Part shown: positions 6,631 to 13,899 of the stretch, piece by piece
Layout of the letters: each line of letters begins with the position of its first letter
Position numbering within the stretch: position 1 is the first letter of the stretch
Assembly: GCA_030045175.1 (NCBI GenBank)
Contig: JASIBM010000151.1
Span: 1-24,659, forward strand
Direction of reading: 5' to 3'
Source: Streptosporangiaceae bacterium
GTDB lineage: Bacteria > Actinomycetota > Actinomycetes > Streptosporangiales > Streptosporangiaceae
DNA: 24,659 nt
Notes under the pieces: model-generated
Told to the model about the DNA's origin: nothing
Database searches by the model: none
The model's input: the letters and a program-made list of their open reading frames with translations, nothing else
Translations under genes and position numbers: made by a program

Positions 6631-7401
6631 ATGCGGATCGAGGCGGTGCACGAGGCCGATGTGCGCGGCGCCGATGTGCACGAGGCCGATATGGACGGTG
6701 CCGATACGCACGGTGCCGATGTCGCTGAGCCACGCGGTCCCGGATGGACGCCGCCGAGCTGGGAAGATGTGGTTCGTGAGCATTCCGCCCGGGTGTACAG
6801 GCTCGCCTATCGGCTTACCGGCAACAGCCACGATGCGGAAGACCTGACGCAGGAGGTCTTCGTCCGCGTATTCAGGTCCTTGTCCACGTACACTCCCGGG
6901 ACGTTTGAAGGCTGGCTGCACCGGATCACCACCAACTTGTTCCTCGACATCACCCGCCGCAAGCAGCGGATCAGGTTCGAGGGCCTTGGTGAGGAAGCCG
7001 CGTCTAAGCTCTGCGGGGCCGAGCCGACGCCGTCGCAGGCCTTCGACGACAGGCACCTGGATTCCGACATCGCCGCTGCGCTCGCCGACCTGCCGCCCGA
7101 GTACCGAGCAGCCGTCGTATTGTGCGACATCGAAGGGCTGACCTATGAGGAGATAGCCGACGTGCTCGGCGTCAAGCTCGGGACCGTGCGGAGCCGGATC
7201 CACCGCGGCCGGGCGCAGTTGCGCGCGGCGCTTGAGCATCGCAGGCCGCGTCACTCCGGGCAGCGCGAGGCGGCGGCGCCCCGCACCGACCCGGCGCCGG
7301 CTGCCGGTGCCGACATCGCGGCGCGTGCCGTTCAGCCGGAACTGGTGGCGGTGCGGTCGGCGGCCCCGCCTCATGCGGTCGCCCAGGACAGGGCGGGTTA
7401 G
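6631..7401 (+). CDS. sigE: ECF RNA polymerase sigma factor SigE
   Basis: Extracytoplasmic-function sigma factor for envelope stress. Region 2 covers about residues 44-112 (YRLAYRLTGNSHDAEDLTQE, RSLSTYTPGTFEGWLHRI) and region 4 about 145-200 (LPPEYRAAVVLCDIEGLTYE, VLGVKLGTVRSRIHRGR). The SigE type is supported by neighbours: divergent O-methyltransferase, then rseA, an RseB-like gene, tatB and mrp. The start at 6631 has AGGAAGG 3 bases upstream. The first 35 residues hold five copies of a pentapeptide-like A-D-x-x-x repeat, and a basic/Ala-rich tail of about 55 residues follows region 4. An SigE-type promoter lies upstream. The stop is 2 bases before rseA. Confidence 0.95.
   Translation: MRIEAVHEADVRGADVHEADMDGADTHGADVAEPRGPGWTPPSWEDVVREHSARVYRLAYRLTGNSHDAEDLTQEVFVRVFRSLSTYTPGTFEGWLHRITTNLFLDITRRKQRIRFEGLGEEAASKLCGAEPTPSQAFDDRHLDSDIAAALADLPPEYRAAVVLCDIEGLTYEEIADVLGVKLGTVRSRIHRGRAQLRAALEHRRPRHSGQREAAAPRTDPAPAAGADIAARAVQPELVAVRSAAPPHAVAQDRAG
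6655..6729 (+). repeat. 15-bp in-frame tandem repeat in the SigE N-terminus
   Basis: Five contiguous 15-bp units start at 6655, 6670, 6685, 6700 and 6715, each beginning GCCGAT and coding A-D-x-x-x. The protein reads ADVRG-ADVHE-ADMDG-ADTHG-ADVAE, which resembles pentapeptide-repeat spacing. Five units are too few to form a stable beta-helix. The repeat lies ahead of sigma region 2 and does not break the frame. Confidence 0.85.
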
Positions 7402-7403
7402 CG

Positions 7404-8105
7404 ATGACGCACCTGGGACGCTGGCTGTCCGCGCTTGTCGACGGCGAACTCGACGCGGCGGAGCGGGATCATGTCCTGAATCACCTGGCTGGCTGCGAGG
7501 CGTGCAGGAACGAGGCCAACGCGCTTCGTGCTCTCAAGCGCCGGATGACCGCTCTCGGCGACACGTCAGCCGACTCGGCCATCATGCGTCGGCTGATCGA
7601 CCTTGGCCGGACCGATCCGCTTGCCGTCGGCGCAAGCCCGCACGAGGCGGGGAGGTCCGCCGCTGGGTTCGCGGCGTCGGCCCGGCAGCCCGCCAGCGGG
7701 CGCCCGCGCCCGGCAGGGCTGGCCTGGAAGATCGCAACGGGGTCAGCCGGAGCGACGCTCCTCGCCATCGGACTGGTCGCGTTCATGCTCGGTGCGCCGA
7801 CGGCGTCGCCGCAGCCGCAGGTCACTCCGGCGCTTGACGTCTACTGGACCGAGCACGTCCACGACATGGGCCAAGCTCCCACGAAGCCGGTCATTCCCGC
7901 GCAGGTCGGCTCGGTCGGCTCCGGGTCCGGGGTGGGCGCGCCCTCGAAGCCGACTGTGGCCAGGCCGTCAGGCACCCTGGGGTCGGCTGCGACGAAGACG
8001 GCGGCGACCACGTCCCGGGCCGTCAACAGGTCCCGCGCCGCCAGGAAGCGGACCGTCAGGAGGCGAGCCACAGCGCCGGGCCAGTTCGCGTTCCGCAGGT
8101 CCTAG
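7404..8105 (+). CDS. rseA: Zinc-binding anti-sigma factor RseA
   Basis: Anti-sigma factor for the upstream SigE. The N-terminal ZAS domain has H27-x3-C31-x2-C34 (LNHLAGCEACRNEANA), preceded by LGRWLSALVDGELDAAERD. One membrane segment lies at about 108-131 (WKIATGSAGATLLAIGLVAF), so the sigma-binding domain is cytoplasmic and the Pro/Ser/Thr-rich C-terminus (about 132-233) is outside. The end is very basic (SRAARKRTVRRR). The gene begins 2 bases after the sigE stop, so translational coupling is likely and keeps sigma and anti-sigma balanced. It is longer than mycobacterial RseA, and the extracellular part could be sensed by the RseB-like product of the next gene. Confidence 0.93.
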   Translation: MTHLGRWLSALVDGELDAAERDHVLNHLAGCEACRNEANALRALKRRMTALGDTSADSAIMRRLIDLGRTDPLAVGASPHEAGRSAAGFAASARQPASGRPRPAGLAWKIATGSAGATLLAIGLVAFMLGAPTASPQPQVTPALDVYWTEHVHDMGQAPTKPVIPAQVGSVGSGSGVGAPSKPTVARPSGTLGSAATKTAATTSRAVNRSRAARKRTVRRRATAPGQFAFRRS

Positions 8106-8109
8106 CGCG

Positions 8110-9285
8110 ATGATCTGGCTGTACTGGAGGCGCGTACGGCAGGCCGTGCTGGTCGTAACCGTCGCGACAAGCACGGTCGCGGCAGTCGTCATCGGCGTCG
8201 CGTTCCTGGCCGGGTCTGGTCGTACCCGCGACGTCGATCCGAGCGATGGCCAGGTTGGCGTCGGCTGGTCGGACGTGGAGGCCAGGCCGAGCATCCCGTC
8301 GGCTGACGACGCCGATGAACAGCGGGGCGTGCGCCTGATGGAGGCCGCGGTTGCCGCGTGCCAGACAGTGTCGTACCACGGCGATCAGATAGTCGCATGG
8401 TCTGGACCCGGCGGCACGAGCAGTTATCTCATCCAGGTCTGGCACAAACCGGGATCTCCCGAAATCGCCGACGGAGACGACGACGGCGACGTCAGGGCTG
8501 GCCCCGACGACCAGTCCAACGCCAGCGTGGGACTGATCACGTCGGGCGGGCACGTGGTGGCAGGCGTGCTGAGCGTGTCGTCGTGGATGCTCGCGCTGAT
8601 GCGGTCGAACTACGTGATCACTTACTCCGGGCCAGGATCGGTGATCGGCCGACCGGCGGTCACAGTCACCTTGCGGCGCCCCGACGGCATGGTCGCCGCC
8701 CGGTACTGGCTGGACCAGGTGACCGGCTTGCCGCTGCGCCGTCAGGTATTCGATGCGAGAGGGCACCTGGCCAACGAGGGGGCCTTCACCGATCTGACGA
8801 TCGGCAGCGGTGACCTCGGCGACGAGCCGGAGCCAAGCGCCGGGGCATGGAGCTCAAAACCTGCCGTGATCACCCTGGCTAGCCTGCGCAAGCAGGGTTG
8901 GCTCGTACCGTCCGCCCTGGCTGACGACATGGCACTGGTGTCCGTGACCACGTCGTCCACGCGATCGGGCGCAGTGGTCGACGCTTCCTACTCCGATGGG
9001 CTCTCCGTCGTGTCCGTGTTCATGCAGCGCGGCGAGTTGCCCGCGCAGTTGCCTGGCTGGCATCGGGCCGACGTCAGCGGTGTGGCCGTCTACTCGAGCG
9101 AACCCGACGATCGCAGCCTCGCCTGGTCAGCGCAGGGAATCGTGTACACCGTGATCGCCGACGCACCACAAGAGACCGTAGCCGGGGTCGTCGCGGGGTT
9201 GCCGCACAGCCGCGGCTACGGGTTCTGGCAGCGGGTGGGTCGTGGGCTGGGCCGGATGGGCTCCTGGTTCGACCCGTTTGGATGA
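8110..9285 (+). CDS. MucB/RseB-like sigma-E regulatory membrane protein
   Basis: 391 residues with an N-terminal membrane anchor (about 12-33, VLVVTVATSTVAAVVIGVAF) and a large extracytoplasmic region. Residues about 75-240 resemble the RseB/LolA-like fold: QTVSYHGDQIVAW, IGRPAVTVTLRRPDG, RYWLDQVTGLPLRRQVFDA and GAFTDLTIG. A second region follows to the end, as in RseB. In proteobacteria RseB binds the periplasmic part of RseA and protects it from cleavage. The gene starts 4 bases after the rseA stop with no clear ribosome site, so it is probably coupled. In mycobacteria the protease gene htrA occupies this position; here the RseB-like gene does. Function in this organism is inferred from family and position. 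Confidence 0.85.
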   Translation: MIWLYWRRVRQAVLVVTVATSTVAAVVIGVAFLAGSGRTRDVDPSDGQVGVGWSDVEARPSIPSADDADEQRGVRLMEAAVAACQTVSYHGDQIVAWSGPGGTSSYLIQVWHKPGSPEIADGDDDGDVRAGPDDQSNASVGLITSGGHVVAGVLSVSSWMLALMRSNYVITYSGPGSVIGRPAVTVTLRRPDGMVAARYWLDQVTGLPLRRQVFDARGHLANEGAFTDLTIGSGDLGDEPEPSAGAWSSKPAVITLASLRKQGWLVPSALADDMALVSVTTSSTRSGAVVDASYSDGLSVVSVFMQRGELPAQLPGWHRADVSGVAVYSSEPDDRSLAWSAQGIVYTVIADAPQETVAGVVAGLPHSRGYGFWQRVGRGLGRMGSWFDPFG

Positions 9286-9368
9286 GTCGCCTGGCGGGCT
9301 GAGTGAGGTTACCCTGAAAGCTGCGGACCCCATCGGCGGATGCGGTCACGACAGCGGGAGCGCGATCG

Positions 9369-9752
9369 GTGTTCGATCTATCCATTGGCAAGGTGTTCGT
9401 ACTCGGGATCATCGGCCTGGTGATATTCGGGCCCGACCAGCTCCCGAGGATCGCGGCCCAGGCTGGCCGGGCGCTGCGCGATCTGCGCAAGCTCGCCGCG
9501 AAGGCCAGAGCCGACCTCAGCGAGGGGCTCGGACCGGAGTTCGCCGACTTCGACTTGACAGACCTCAACCCGAAGGCTTTCGTGCGCAAGCACCTGCTTG
9601 ACGACCTCGATGATGACCTGCGCGATTGGCGAGGATCAGACGGGTCCCACCCGCTCGGCGAGCCGGCGCCGTCCCATTTTGACGGGCTTGACAGGCTCGA
9701 CACGTTCTTGATGCCAGGCGAGGTTCCGCCCTACGACTCCGACGCCACTTGA
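9369..9752 (+). CDS. tatB: Twin-arginine translocase subunit TatB
   Basis: 127 residues with the TatA/B layout: a short outside N-terminus, one membrane helix (about 6-20, IGKVFVLGIIGLVIF), the hinge FGPDQLPRIA, an amphipathic helix (AGRALRDLRKLAAKARADL) and an acidic, disordered tail. The long tail and the position after the sigE operon favour TatB over TatA, matching actinobacterial gene order. GTG 9369 has GGGAG 8 bases upstream. TatB receives folded twin-arginine substrates with TatC, which is not in the window. Confidence 0.93.
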   Translation: MFDLSIGKVFVLGIIGLVIFGPDQLPRIAAQAGRALRDLRKLAAKARADLSEGLGPEFADFDLTDLNPKAFVRKHLLDDLDDDLRDWRGSDGSHPLGEPAPSHFDGLDRLDTFLMPGEVPPYDSDAT

Positions 9753-9771
9753 TTTACCCGCTCGGCTCGAG

Positions 9772-9813
9772 CGCGCAGGGTCAGACTGGGGTCGCGCAGG
9801 GTCAGACTGGGGT
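9772..9813. repeat. 21-bp tandem duplication spanning the mrp stop codon
   Basis: Two identical 21-bp units, 9772-9792 and 9793-9813, each starting CGCGCAGGG and ending ACTGGGGT. The second unit holds the last codons and stop of mrp (minus strand). The first is an exact copy just beyond the stop, so the gene end was duplicated without changing the protein. Confidence 0.9.
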
Positions 9814-11001
9814 GAGGCCGAGCTGGCGGCCAGCAAGGCTTCGTGACCTGGCGGCGAGCACCCCGGAGATGCGGGTCAATTCGCGCGCGGCGGGCGCGTT
9901 CGGATCGGTGATCACGATAGGCGAGCCGTTGTCGCCGGCCTCGCGCAGGCTCAGGTCGATCGGCACCTGCCCGAGCAGCGGCACCGGGGCGCCGGTTACC
10001 TTGGTCAGGGCCTGGGTGACGACCTTGCCGCCACCACTGCCGAACACCTCGATCCGCTCATCGCAGTGCGGGCACGGCAGGTAAGCCATGTTCTCGATGA
10101 CGCCGGCGATTCGCTGGTGCAGCTGGGAGGCGAGCGATCCGGCCCGCTCGGCGACCTCGGCCGCCGCCAGTTGCGGGGTAGTCACCACGATCAGCTCGGA
10201 GCCCGGCACCAGGTGACCCGCCGAGATCGCCACGTCGCCGGTGCCAGGCGGCAGGTCGAGCAGGAGCACGTCCAGGTCTCCCCAGTAGACGTCGGCAAGG
10301 AACTGCTGAAGCAGGCGGTGCAGGATCGGCCCGCGGAACGGCAGCGGGTCGTTGCCGCCCGGCTTCAGCATCCCGGCGGAGATCGCCTTCACGCCGTGTG
10401 CCGACGGCGGCATGATCATCTGCTCGACCTGGGTGGGCCGGCCGCTGACGCCGAGCATCCTCGGGACCGAGTGGCCGTAGATGTCGGCGTCCAGCAGGCC
10501 CACCTTCTGCCCGGCCGCCGCGAGCGCCACGGCGAGGTTCACGGTGACCGACGACTTGCCGACGCCGCCCTTGCCGCTTGCTATCGCGTAGACCTTGGTC
10601 AGCGACGCAGGGCTGGCGAACGGGATCTCCCGCTCAGGCTTGCCGCCCCGAAGCCGGCCTTGCAGCTCGCGGCGCTGTTCGTCGCTCATCACATCGAGCG
10701 TGACGAGCACGCCAGACACCCCGGGCAACTTGCTCACCGCCGCCTGAACGTCACGGGTGATCGTGTCACGGAGCGGACATCCCGAGACGGTCAGCCACAC
10801 CTGGACGCGGACCGCCCCGTCGGGCGCGACCTCGACGTCCTTGACCATCCCGAGCTCGGTGATCGGCTTCCTGATCTCAGGGTCGTGCACCCCGTCGAGC
10901 GCGCGCATCACCTGCTCGACCGTGGGAGCGTCGCGCTCTGAGCCACCAGCCGGTGTACTGGTGACCTGTCCTTGCGTCGGGGTGGCTGACATGCGAACCA
11001 T
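9802..11001 (-). CDS. mrp: Mrp/NBP35-family iron-sulfur cluster carrier ATPase
   Basis: 399 residues. An N-terminal MIP18/DUF59 domain (about 28-105, VMRALDGVHDPEIRKPITEL, with C75 in SGCPLRD) is followed by a ParA-like P-loop ATPase domain. The Walker A is GKGGVGKSS (143-151), the switch is LLDADIYGHS, the Walker B region is LLDLPPGTGD, and the cluster-binding CPHC is C310/C313. The protein carries and delivers Fe-S clusters in the cytosol. ATG 11001 has GGGGGGA 6 bases upstream; ATG 10992, three codons in, is an alternative. The open frame continues upstream on the same strand to 11580 but lies under the citE-like gene and carries no family sequence. It converges on tatB with a 49-bp gap. 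Confidence 0.95.
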   Translation of the reverse strand: MVRMSATPTQGQVTSTPAGGSERDAPTVEQVMRALDGVHDPEIRKPITELGMVKDVEVAPDGAVRVQVWLTVSGCPLRDTITRDVQAAVSKLPGVSGVLVTLDVMSDEQRRELQGRLRGGKPEREIPFASPASLTKVYAIASGKGGVGKSSVTVNLAVALAAAGQKVGLLDADIYGHSVPRMLGVSGRPTQVEQMIMPPSAHGVKAISAGMLKPGGNDPLPFRGPILHRLLQQFLADVYWGDLDVLLLDLPPGTGDVAISAGHLVPGSELIVVTTPQLAAAEVAERAGSLASQLHQRIAGVIENMAYLPCPHCDERIEVFGSGGGKVVTQALTKVTGAPVPLLGQVPIDLSLREAGDNGSPIVITDPNAPAARELTRISGVLAARSRSLAGRQLGLTPV

Positions 11002-11083
11002 AGTAGGTCCCCCCGGAGAGCTGATCTCACCCTGAGCGCGGCATGATTCCTGCCATGACCCACGCCTACCGGATGATCCTTTC

Positions 11084-12058
11084 ATGACACCGGCCGACCG
11101 GCCACGCCGGTCGTGCCTGACCGTGCCGGGCAGCAGCGCGAGGTTCCTGGCAAAGGCCAGTTCGTTGCCCGCCGATGAGCTGATATTCGACCTCGAGGAC
11201 GCCGTCGCGCCGTCGGCCAAGCAGGACGCCCGGGCGCTCGTTGCCCGCGCGCTCGCCGAGGGTGACTGGGCTGCCGACCGGGTGCTCGCCGTGAGGGTCA
11301 ACGCGGTCCCGACCCGGTGGGCGTACCGGGACGTGATCGACGTCGTGGAGCGATCGGGCGAGCGGCTTGACGCGATCGTGTTGCCCAAGGTGACTGGGCC
11401 CGCCCACATCGTCTGGCTTGACCTGCTGCTCACCCAGATCGAGCAAGATCGCGGCTTGCCGCAGGGCAAGATCGCGATCGAGGCGCAGATCGAGGACGCT
11501 GCGGGGCTCGCGGCCGTGGACGACATCGCCACCGCGTCGGATCGCCTCGCCGTGCTGATCTTCGGCCCGGCCGACTTCATGGCCAGCTTGGGGATGGGGT
11601 CGCTGACGATCGGCGCCCGGCCCGAGGGCTACGCGGGTGGCGATGCTTTCCATTACCCGTTGATGCGGCTCTTGGTCGCCGCGCGAGCCGCCGGCCTGCA
11701 GGCGATCGACGGGCCCTACGCGGCGATTGGCGACCTTGACGGCCTGAGGGTCGCTTCAGTCAGTGCCGCGGCACTCGGCTATGACGGGAAATGGGTGGTT
11801 CACCCCGATCAGATCGGGCCGGTCAACGCCGCGTTCTCGCCAAGCCAGGAGCAGTACGAGCGCGCGGAGCTGATCCTTGAGGCCTATGAGCATGCGACGA
11901 CCGTGCAAGGGCGGGGTGCCGTCTTGCTCGGTGCGGAGATGATCGATGAGGCGTCGAGGAAAATGGCGCTGGTCGCCGCCGCGCGCGGCAGGGCCGCTGG
12001 CCTGACCAGAACCCAGCGATATACCCCTTCAGAGGGTGGCCTCGCGCCCGGCGGCTGA
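11084..12058 (+). CDS. HpcH/HpaI aldolase / citrate lyase beta-like (CitE family) C-C lyase
   Basis: A TIM-barrel lyase of the CitE / malyl-CoA lyase group. Features include the opening RSCLTVPGSSARFLAKA (usual R-S-x-L-x-V-P-G), the divalent-metal region LIFDLEDAVAPSAK, RVNAVPTRWAYRDV, IVLPKVTG, AIEAQIEDAAGL, LIFGPADFMASLGM, and the closing YDGKWVVHPDQIGPVN typical of malyl-CoA lyases. The likely reaction is reversible cleavage of a 3-hydroxy-acyl-CoA such as (S)-malyl-CoA or citramalyl-CoA; the exact substrate cannot be read. Citrate lyase alpha and gamma genes are absent, which argues against true citrate lyase. It is divergent from mrp (82 bp). No strong ribosome site precedes ATG 11084. 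Confidence 0.88.
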   Translation: MTPADRPRRSCLTVPGSSARFLAKASSLPADELIFDLEDAVAPSAKQDARALVARALAEGDWAADRVLAVRVNAVPTRWAYRDVIDVVERSGERLDAIVLPKVTGPAHIVWLDLLLTQIEQDRGLPQGKIAIEAQIEDAAGLAAVDDIATASDRLAVLIFGPADFMASLGMGSLTIGARPEGYAGGDAFHYPLMRLLVAARAAGLQAIDGPYAAIGDLDGLRVASVSAAALGYDGKWVVHPDQIGPVNAAFSPSQEQYERAELILEAYEHATTVQGRGAVLLGAEMIDEASRKMALVAAARGRAAGLTRTQRYTPSEGGLAPGG

Positions 12059-12078
12059 GGGGATGCGGCTGAGGGGAT
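12051..12078. repeat. 14-bp tandem duplication spanning the citE-like stop codon
   Basis: GCGGCTGAGGGGAT occurs at 12051-12064 and again at 12065-12078. The first copy contains the stop TGA (12056-12058). This mirrors the duplication at the end of mrp. The unit is not a multiple of three, which is tolerated because it lies beyond the stop. Confidence 0.9.
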
Positions 12079-12282
12079 GAAGCCATGAGCATGCGGGACA
12101 CGCGCCCGGGCGCGACTAGGCGGGTGTGGCGGCCTCATGGCTGGGAGCTGCGTTTACGGTGGGCTTGGGCAGAGCATCGTAGCGTTGATGGACGCGCAAA
12201 GATCGTTCCGTGGGACGCCGGGAGGCTGGGCGGGCGGGGCGCGGGCGGTTCGCGGGGGCGGAACCGTGAAGGCGTGCGGATC

Positions 12283-12903
12283 GTGAGCTTGTCCTGCCCA
12301 CGGTGCGGTTCCGCGGCGCTGCCACCAAGCGCGTGGTCGAGTAGCTGGCGGTGCGCCAAGCACGGCGACATCTATCCGCTTCGCCAGGTGCAGAGCCTGT
12401 CCCCTGAGGGCCTGGCTGGCCTTCTGCGCAATGCGGTCGTCCCTGTCATGCTGCCCTGGCCGCTGCCTGACGGATGGCTGGTGACCGGGTTCGCTGCGGC
12501 GGGCGACGAGCGCAGCGGAACGCGAGCCTGCGCGGTCGCGCTGTCCGGGCCCAACCCAGTCGGTGGGCCTGGCGAGATGCTGGTGATCTGCGAGGAGCTC
12601 GGCGTGGGCCTCGGCGCTAACTGCGCCGGGCTCGAGGGACCCGATCCGGGGGCGGACTTCCCGGCCGGCCTGCCTGACGCCCAGGTCGAATTCGGCAACC
12701 ACGAGTTCCCGCTCTGGCACGTGGACGCGCCGGGCCGCGCGGCGTTCGTCGGCGAGGTGATGGGCACGTGGCTGTGGGTGGTGCTATGGCCGGACACGGC
12801 GGGCACGCTGCTCGTCGAGCCTATGGCGCTGCGCGATCTGCGTGATCCTGGCCAGGATCTGGACCTGCCCTTCGGAGCGCGATCACCCCGACTGCCCGGT
12901 TGA
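12283..12903 (+). CDS. DUF6758 family protein with N-terminal zinc ribbon
   Basis: About 206 residues. It opens with a zinc-ribbon-like CPRCG...C-x2-HG (SLSCPRCGSAALP, WRCAKHGDIYPL), followed by the conserved core VMLPWPLPDGWLVTGFAAAG, GDERSGTRACAVALSGPNP, EMLVICEELGVGLGA, GLEGPDPG, PLWHVD and TWLWVVLWPDTAGTLL. This matches the actinobacterial DUF6758 family, whose function is unknown. I chose GTG 12283, with GAAGG 10 bases upstream. GTG 12274 is possible, and the frame is open back to 12085 but with non-family, Arg-rich sequence. The PHP phosphoesterase follows after 33 bases. Confidence 0.82.
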   Translation: MSLSCPRCGSAALPPSAWSSSWRCAKHGDIYPLRQVQSLSPEGLAGLLRNAVVPVMLPWPLPDGWLVTGFAAAGDERSGTRACAVALSGPNPVGGPGEMLVICEELGVGLGANCAGLEGPDPGADFPAGLPDAQVEFGNHEFPLWHVDAPGRAAFVGEVMGTWLWVVLWPDTAGTLLVEPMALRDLRDPGQDLDLPFGARSPRLPG

Positions 12904-12930
12904 GGCAGTCGCGAGAGGAACCGTTACAGT
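12900..12930 (+). promoter_or_regulatory. Possible promoter giving a leaderless PHP-gene transcript
   Basis: TTGAGG (12900-12905) and TACAGT (12925-12930) are separated by 19 bases. The -10 ends 6 bases before GTG 12937, and no ribosome site lies at usual spacing (AGAGGA is about 20 bases away). Leaderless mRNAs are common in actinobacteria, so transcription starting at the GTG is plausible. The -35 and spacer are not ideal. Confidence 0.35.
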
Positions 12931-12936
12931 CGCCTC

Positions 12937-13899
12937 GTGGCCGCTGACCCGCCCAGTGCCGATTTGCCCCGCGCCGAGTTGCCCCGTGCTGACTTGCCCC
13001 GTGCTGAGTTGCCCCGTGCTGACTTGCCCCGTGAGTTGCCCCGTGCTGACTTGCCCCGTGCTGACTTGCACTGCCACAGCTCGGTCTCTGATGGCACCAG
13101 GCCGCCAGCCGAGGTGATCCGGCGGGCTGCGGCGGCTGGCCTGGCCGTGATCGCACTGACCGACCACGACACGGTCGCAGGGATGGCGGAGGCCGCCGCG
13201 GCGCTGCCGCCTGGCCTGACCCTCGTGCCTGGCATGGAGCTGTCCTGCCGGCGCGACGGGCACAGCGTGCACATGCTGACGTACCTGTTCGATCCCACCC
13301 GCGACGAGCTGGCGGCGCAGACCCAGGCGATCAGGAACAGCCGCGTGGAGCGGGCCAAGGCCATGGTCGAGCGGCTGGCTGACCTCGGCGCCCCGGTCAC
13401 CTGGGATCAGGTGACCGCGATCGCGGGCGACGGCGTGATCGGCCGCCCGCATATCGCCCGCGCGATGATCGACGCCGGCGTCGTCTCCTCGGTCCAGGAG
13501 GCGTTCACGAACCGGTGGATCGGGCCTGGCGGCCCGGCTTACGTGGCTAAATACGCGCTCGACCCGGCCGTCGCTGTCGCGCTGGTACGGGCCGCGGGTG
13601 GCGTGTGCGTGCTTGCCCACCCGCGCGCGCGGACCCGAGGCTGGATGGTGCCAGAAGAACTGGTCGTCGAGCTCGCCGACGCCGGGCTGGCGGGCCTGGA
13701 GATCGCGCATCCTGATCATGATCAGTCGCAACGGGCCGTGCTCCGGGCTCTGGCCGACCGGCTCGGCCTAGTCGCGACCGGGGGAAGCGACGATCACGGA
13801 GAGCTGACCGGCGACCGGATCGGTTCTGAGTGGACCGAGCCAGACAGCCTCGCCGTGCTGGTCGGGGCGGCCACCGGTGCGTCGGTGATCACCGCATGA
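12937..13899 (+). CDS. PHP-domain metallophosphoesterase
   Basis: 320 residues. The PHP metal motifs are DLHCHSSVSDG, ALTDHDTVAG, GMELSCR, IGRPHIARAM, LAHPRARTRG, LEIAHPDHDQ and GGSDDHGE. The family contains 3',5'-nucleoside bisphosphate and RNA/DNA phosphoesterases such as YciV/RnaM; no polymerase domain is attached. The first 45 residues are mostly an A-D/E-L-P-R pentapeptide repeat that runs straight into the conserved ADLHCH motif and looks like a slippage expansion of it. The start is taken as GTG 12937, probably leaderless. The stop overlaps the MarC start in ATGA, so the two are co-translated. Confidence 0.92.
   Translation: MAADPPSADLPRAELPRADLPRAELPRADLPRELPRADLPRADLHCHSSVSDGTRPPAEVIRRAAAAGLAVIALTDHDTVAGMAEAAAALPPGLTLVPGMELSCRRDGHSVHMLTYLFDPTRDELAAQTQAIRNSRVERAKAMVERLADLGAPVTWDQVTAIAGDGVIGRPHIARAMIDAGVVSSVQEAFTNRWIGPGGPAYVAKYALDPAVAVALVRAAGGVCVLAHPRARTRGWMVPEELVVELADAGLAGLEIAHPDHDQSQRAVLRALADRLGLVATGGSDDHGELTGDRIGSEWTEPDSLAVLVGAATGASVITA
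12958..13071 (+). repeat. 15-bp in-frame minisatellite at the PHP protein N-terminus
   Basis: Units coding A-D-L-P-R or A-E-L-P-R begin at 12958, 12973, 12988, 13003 and 13018. A 12-bp unit lacking the Ala codon begins at 13033, and a full unit at 13045. The final partial unit (GCTGACTTG, 13060) is the start of the native metal-binding ADLHCH. D and E alternate across the array. All unit lengths keep the reading frame. Confidence 0.9.

Noticed and set aside
7603..8109. Upstream extension of the RseB-like frame
   Set aside because: It overlaps rseA in another frame and is Arg/Pro/Ser-rich noise; ATG 8110 starts directly before the membrane anchor.
9302..9320. Iron-regulator (IdeR/DtxR) box before tatB
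   Set aside because: AGGTTA is present but the other half of the 19-bp palindrome is not conserved, and tatB is not an expected target.
11002..11580. Long upstream extension of the mrp open frame on the minus strand
   Set aside because: It lies wholly under the citE-like gene and shows no family sequence; open antisense frames are expected in GC-rich DNA. ATG 11001 has a good ribosome site.
12085..12282. N-terminal extension of the DUF6758 protein
   Set aside because: The sequence is Arg/Trp/Gly-rich and unlike the family, which begins just before the CPRCG zinc ribbon.
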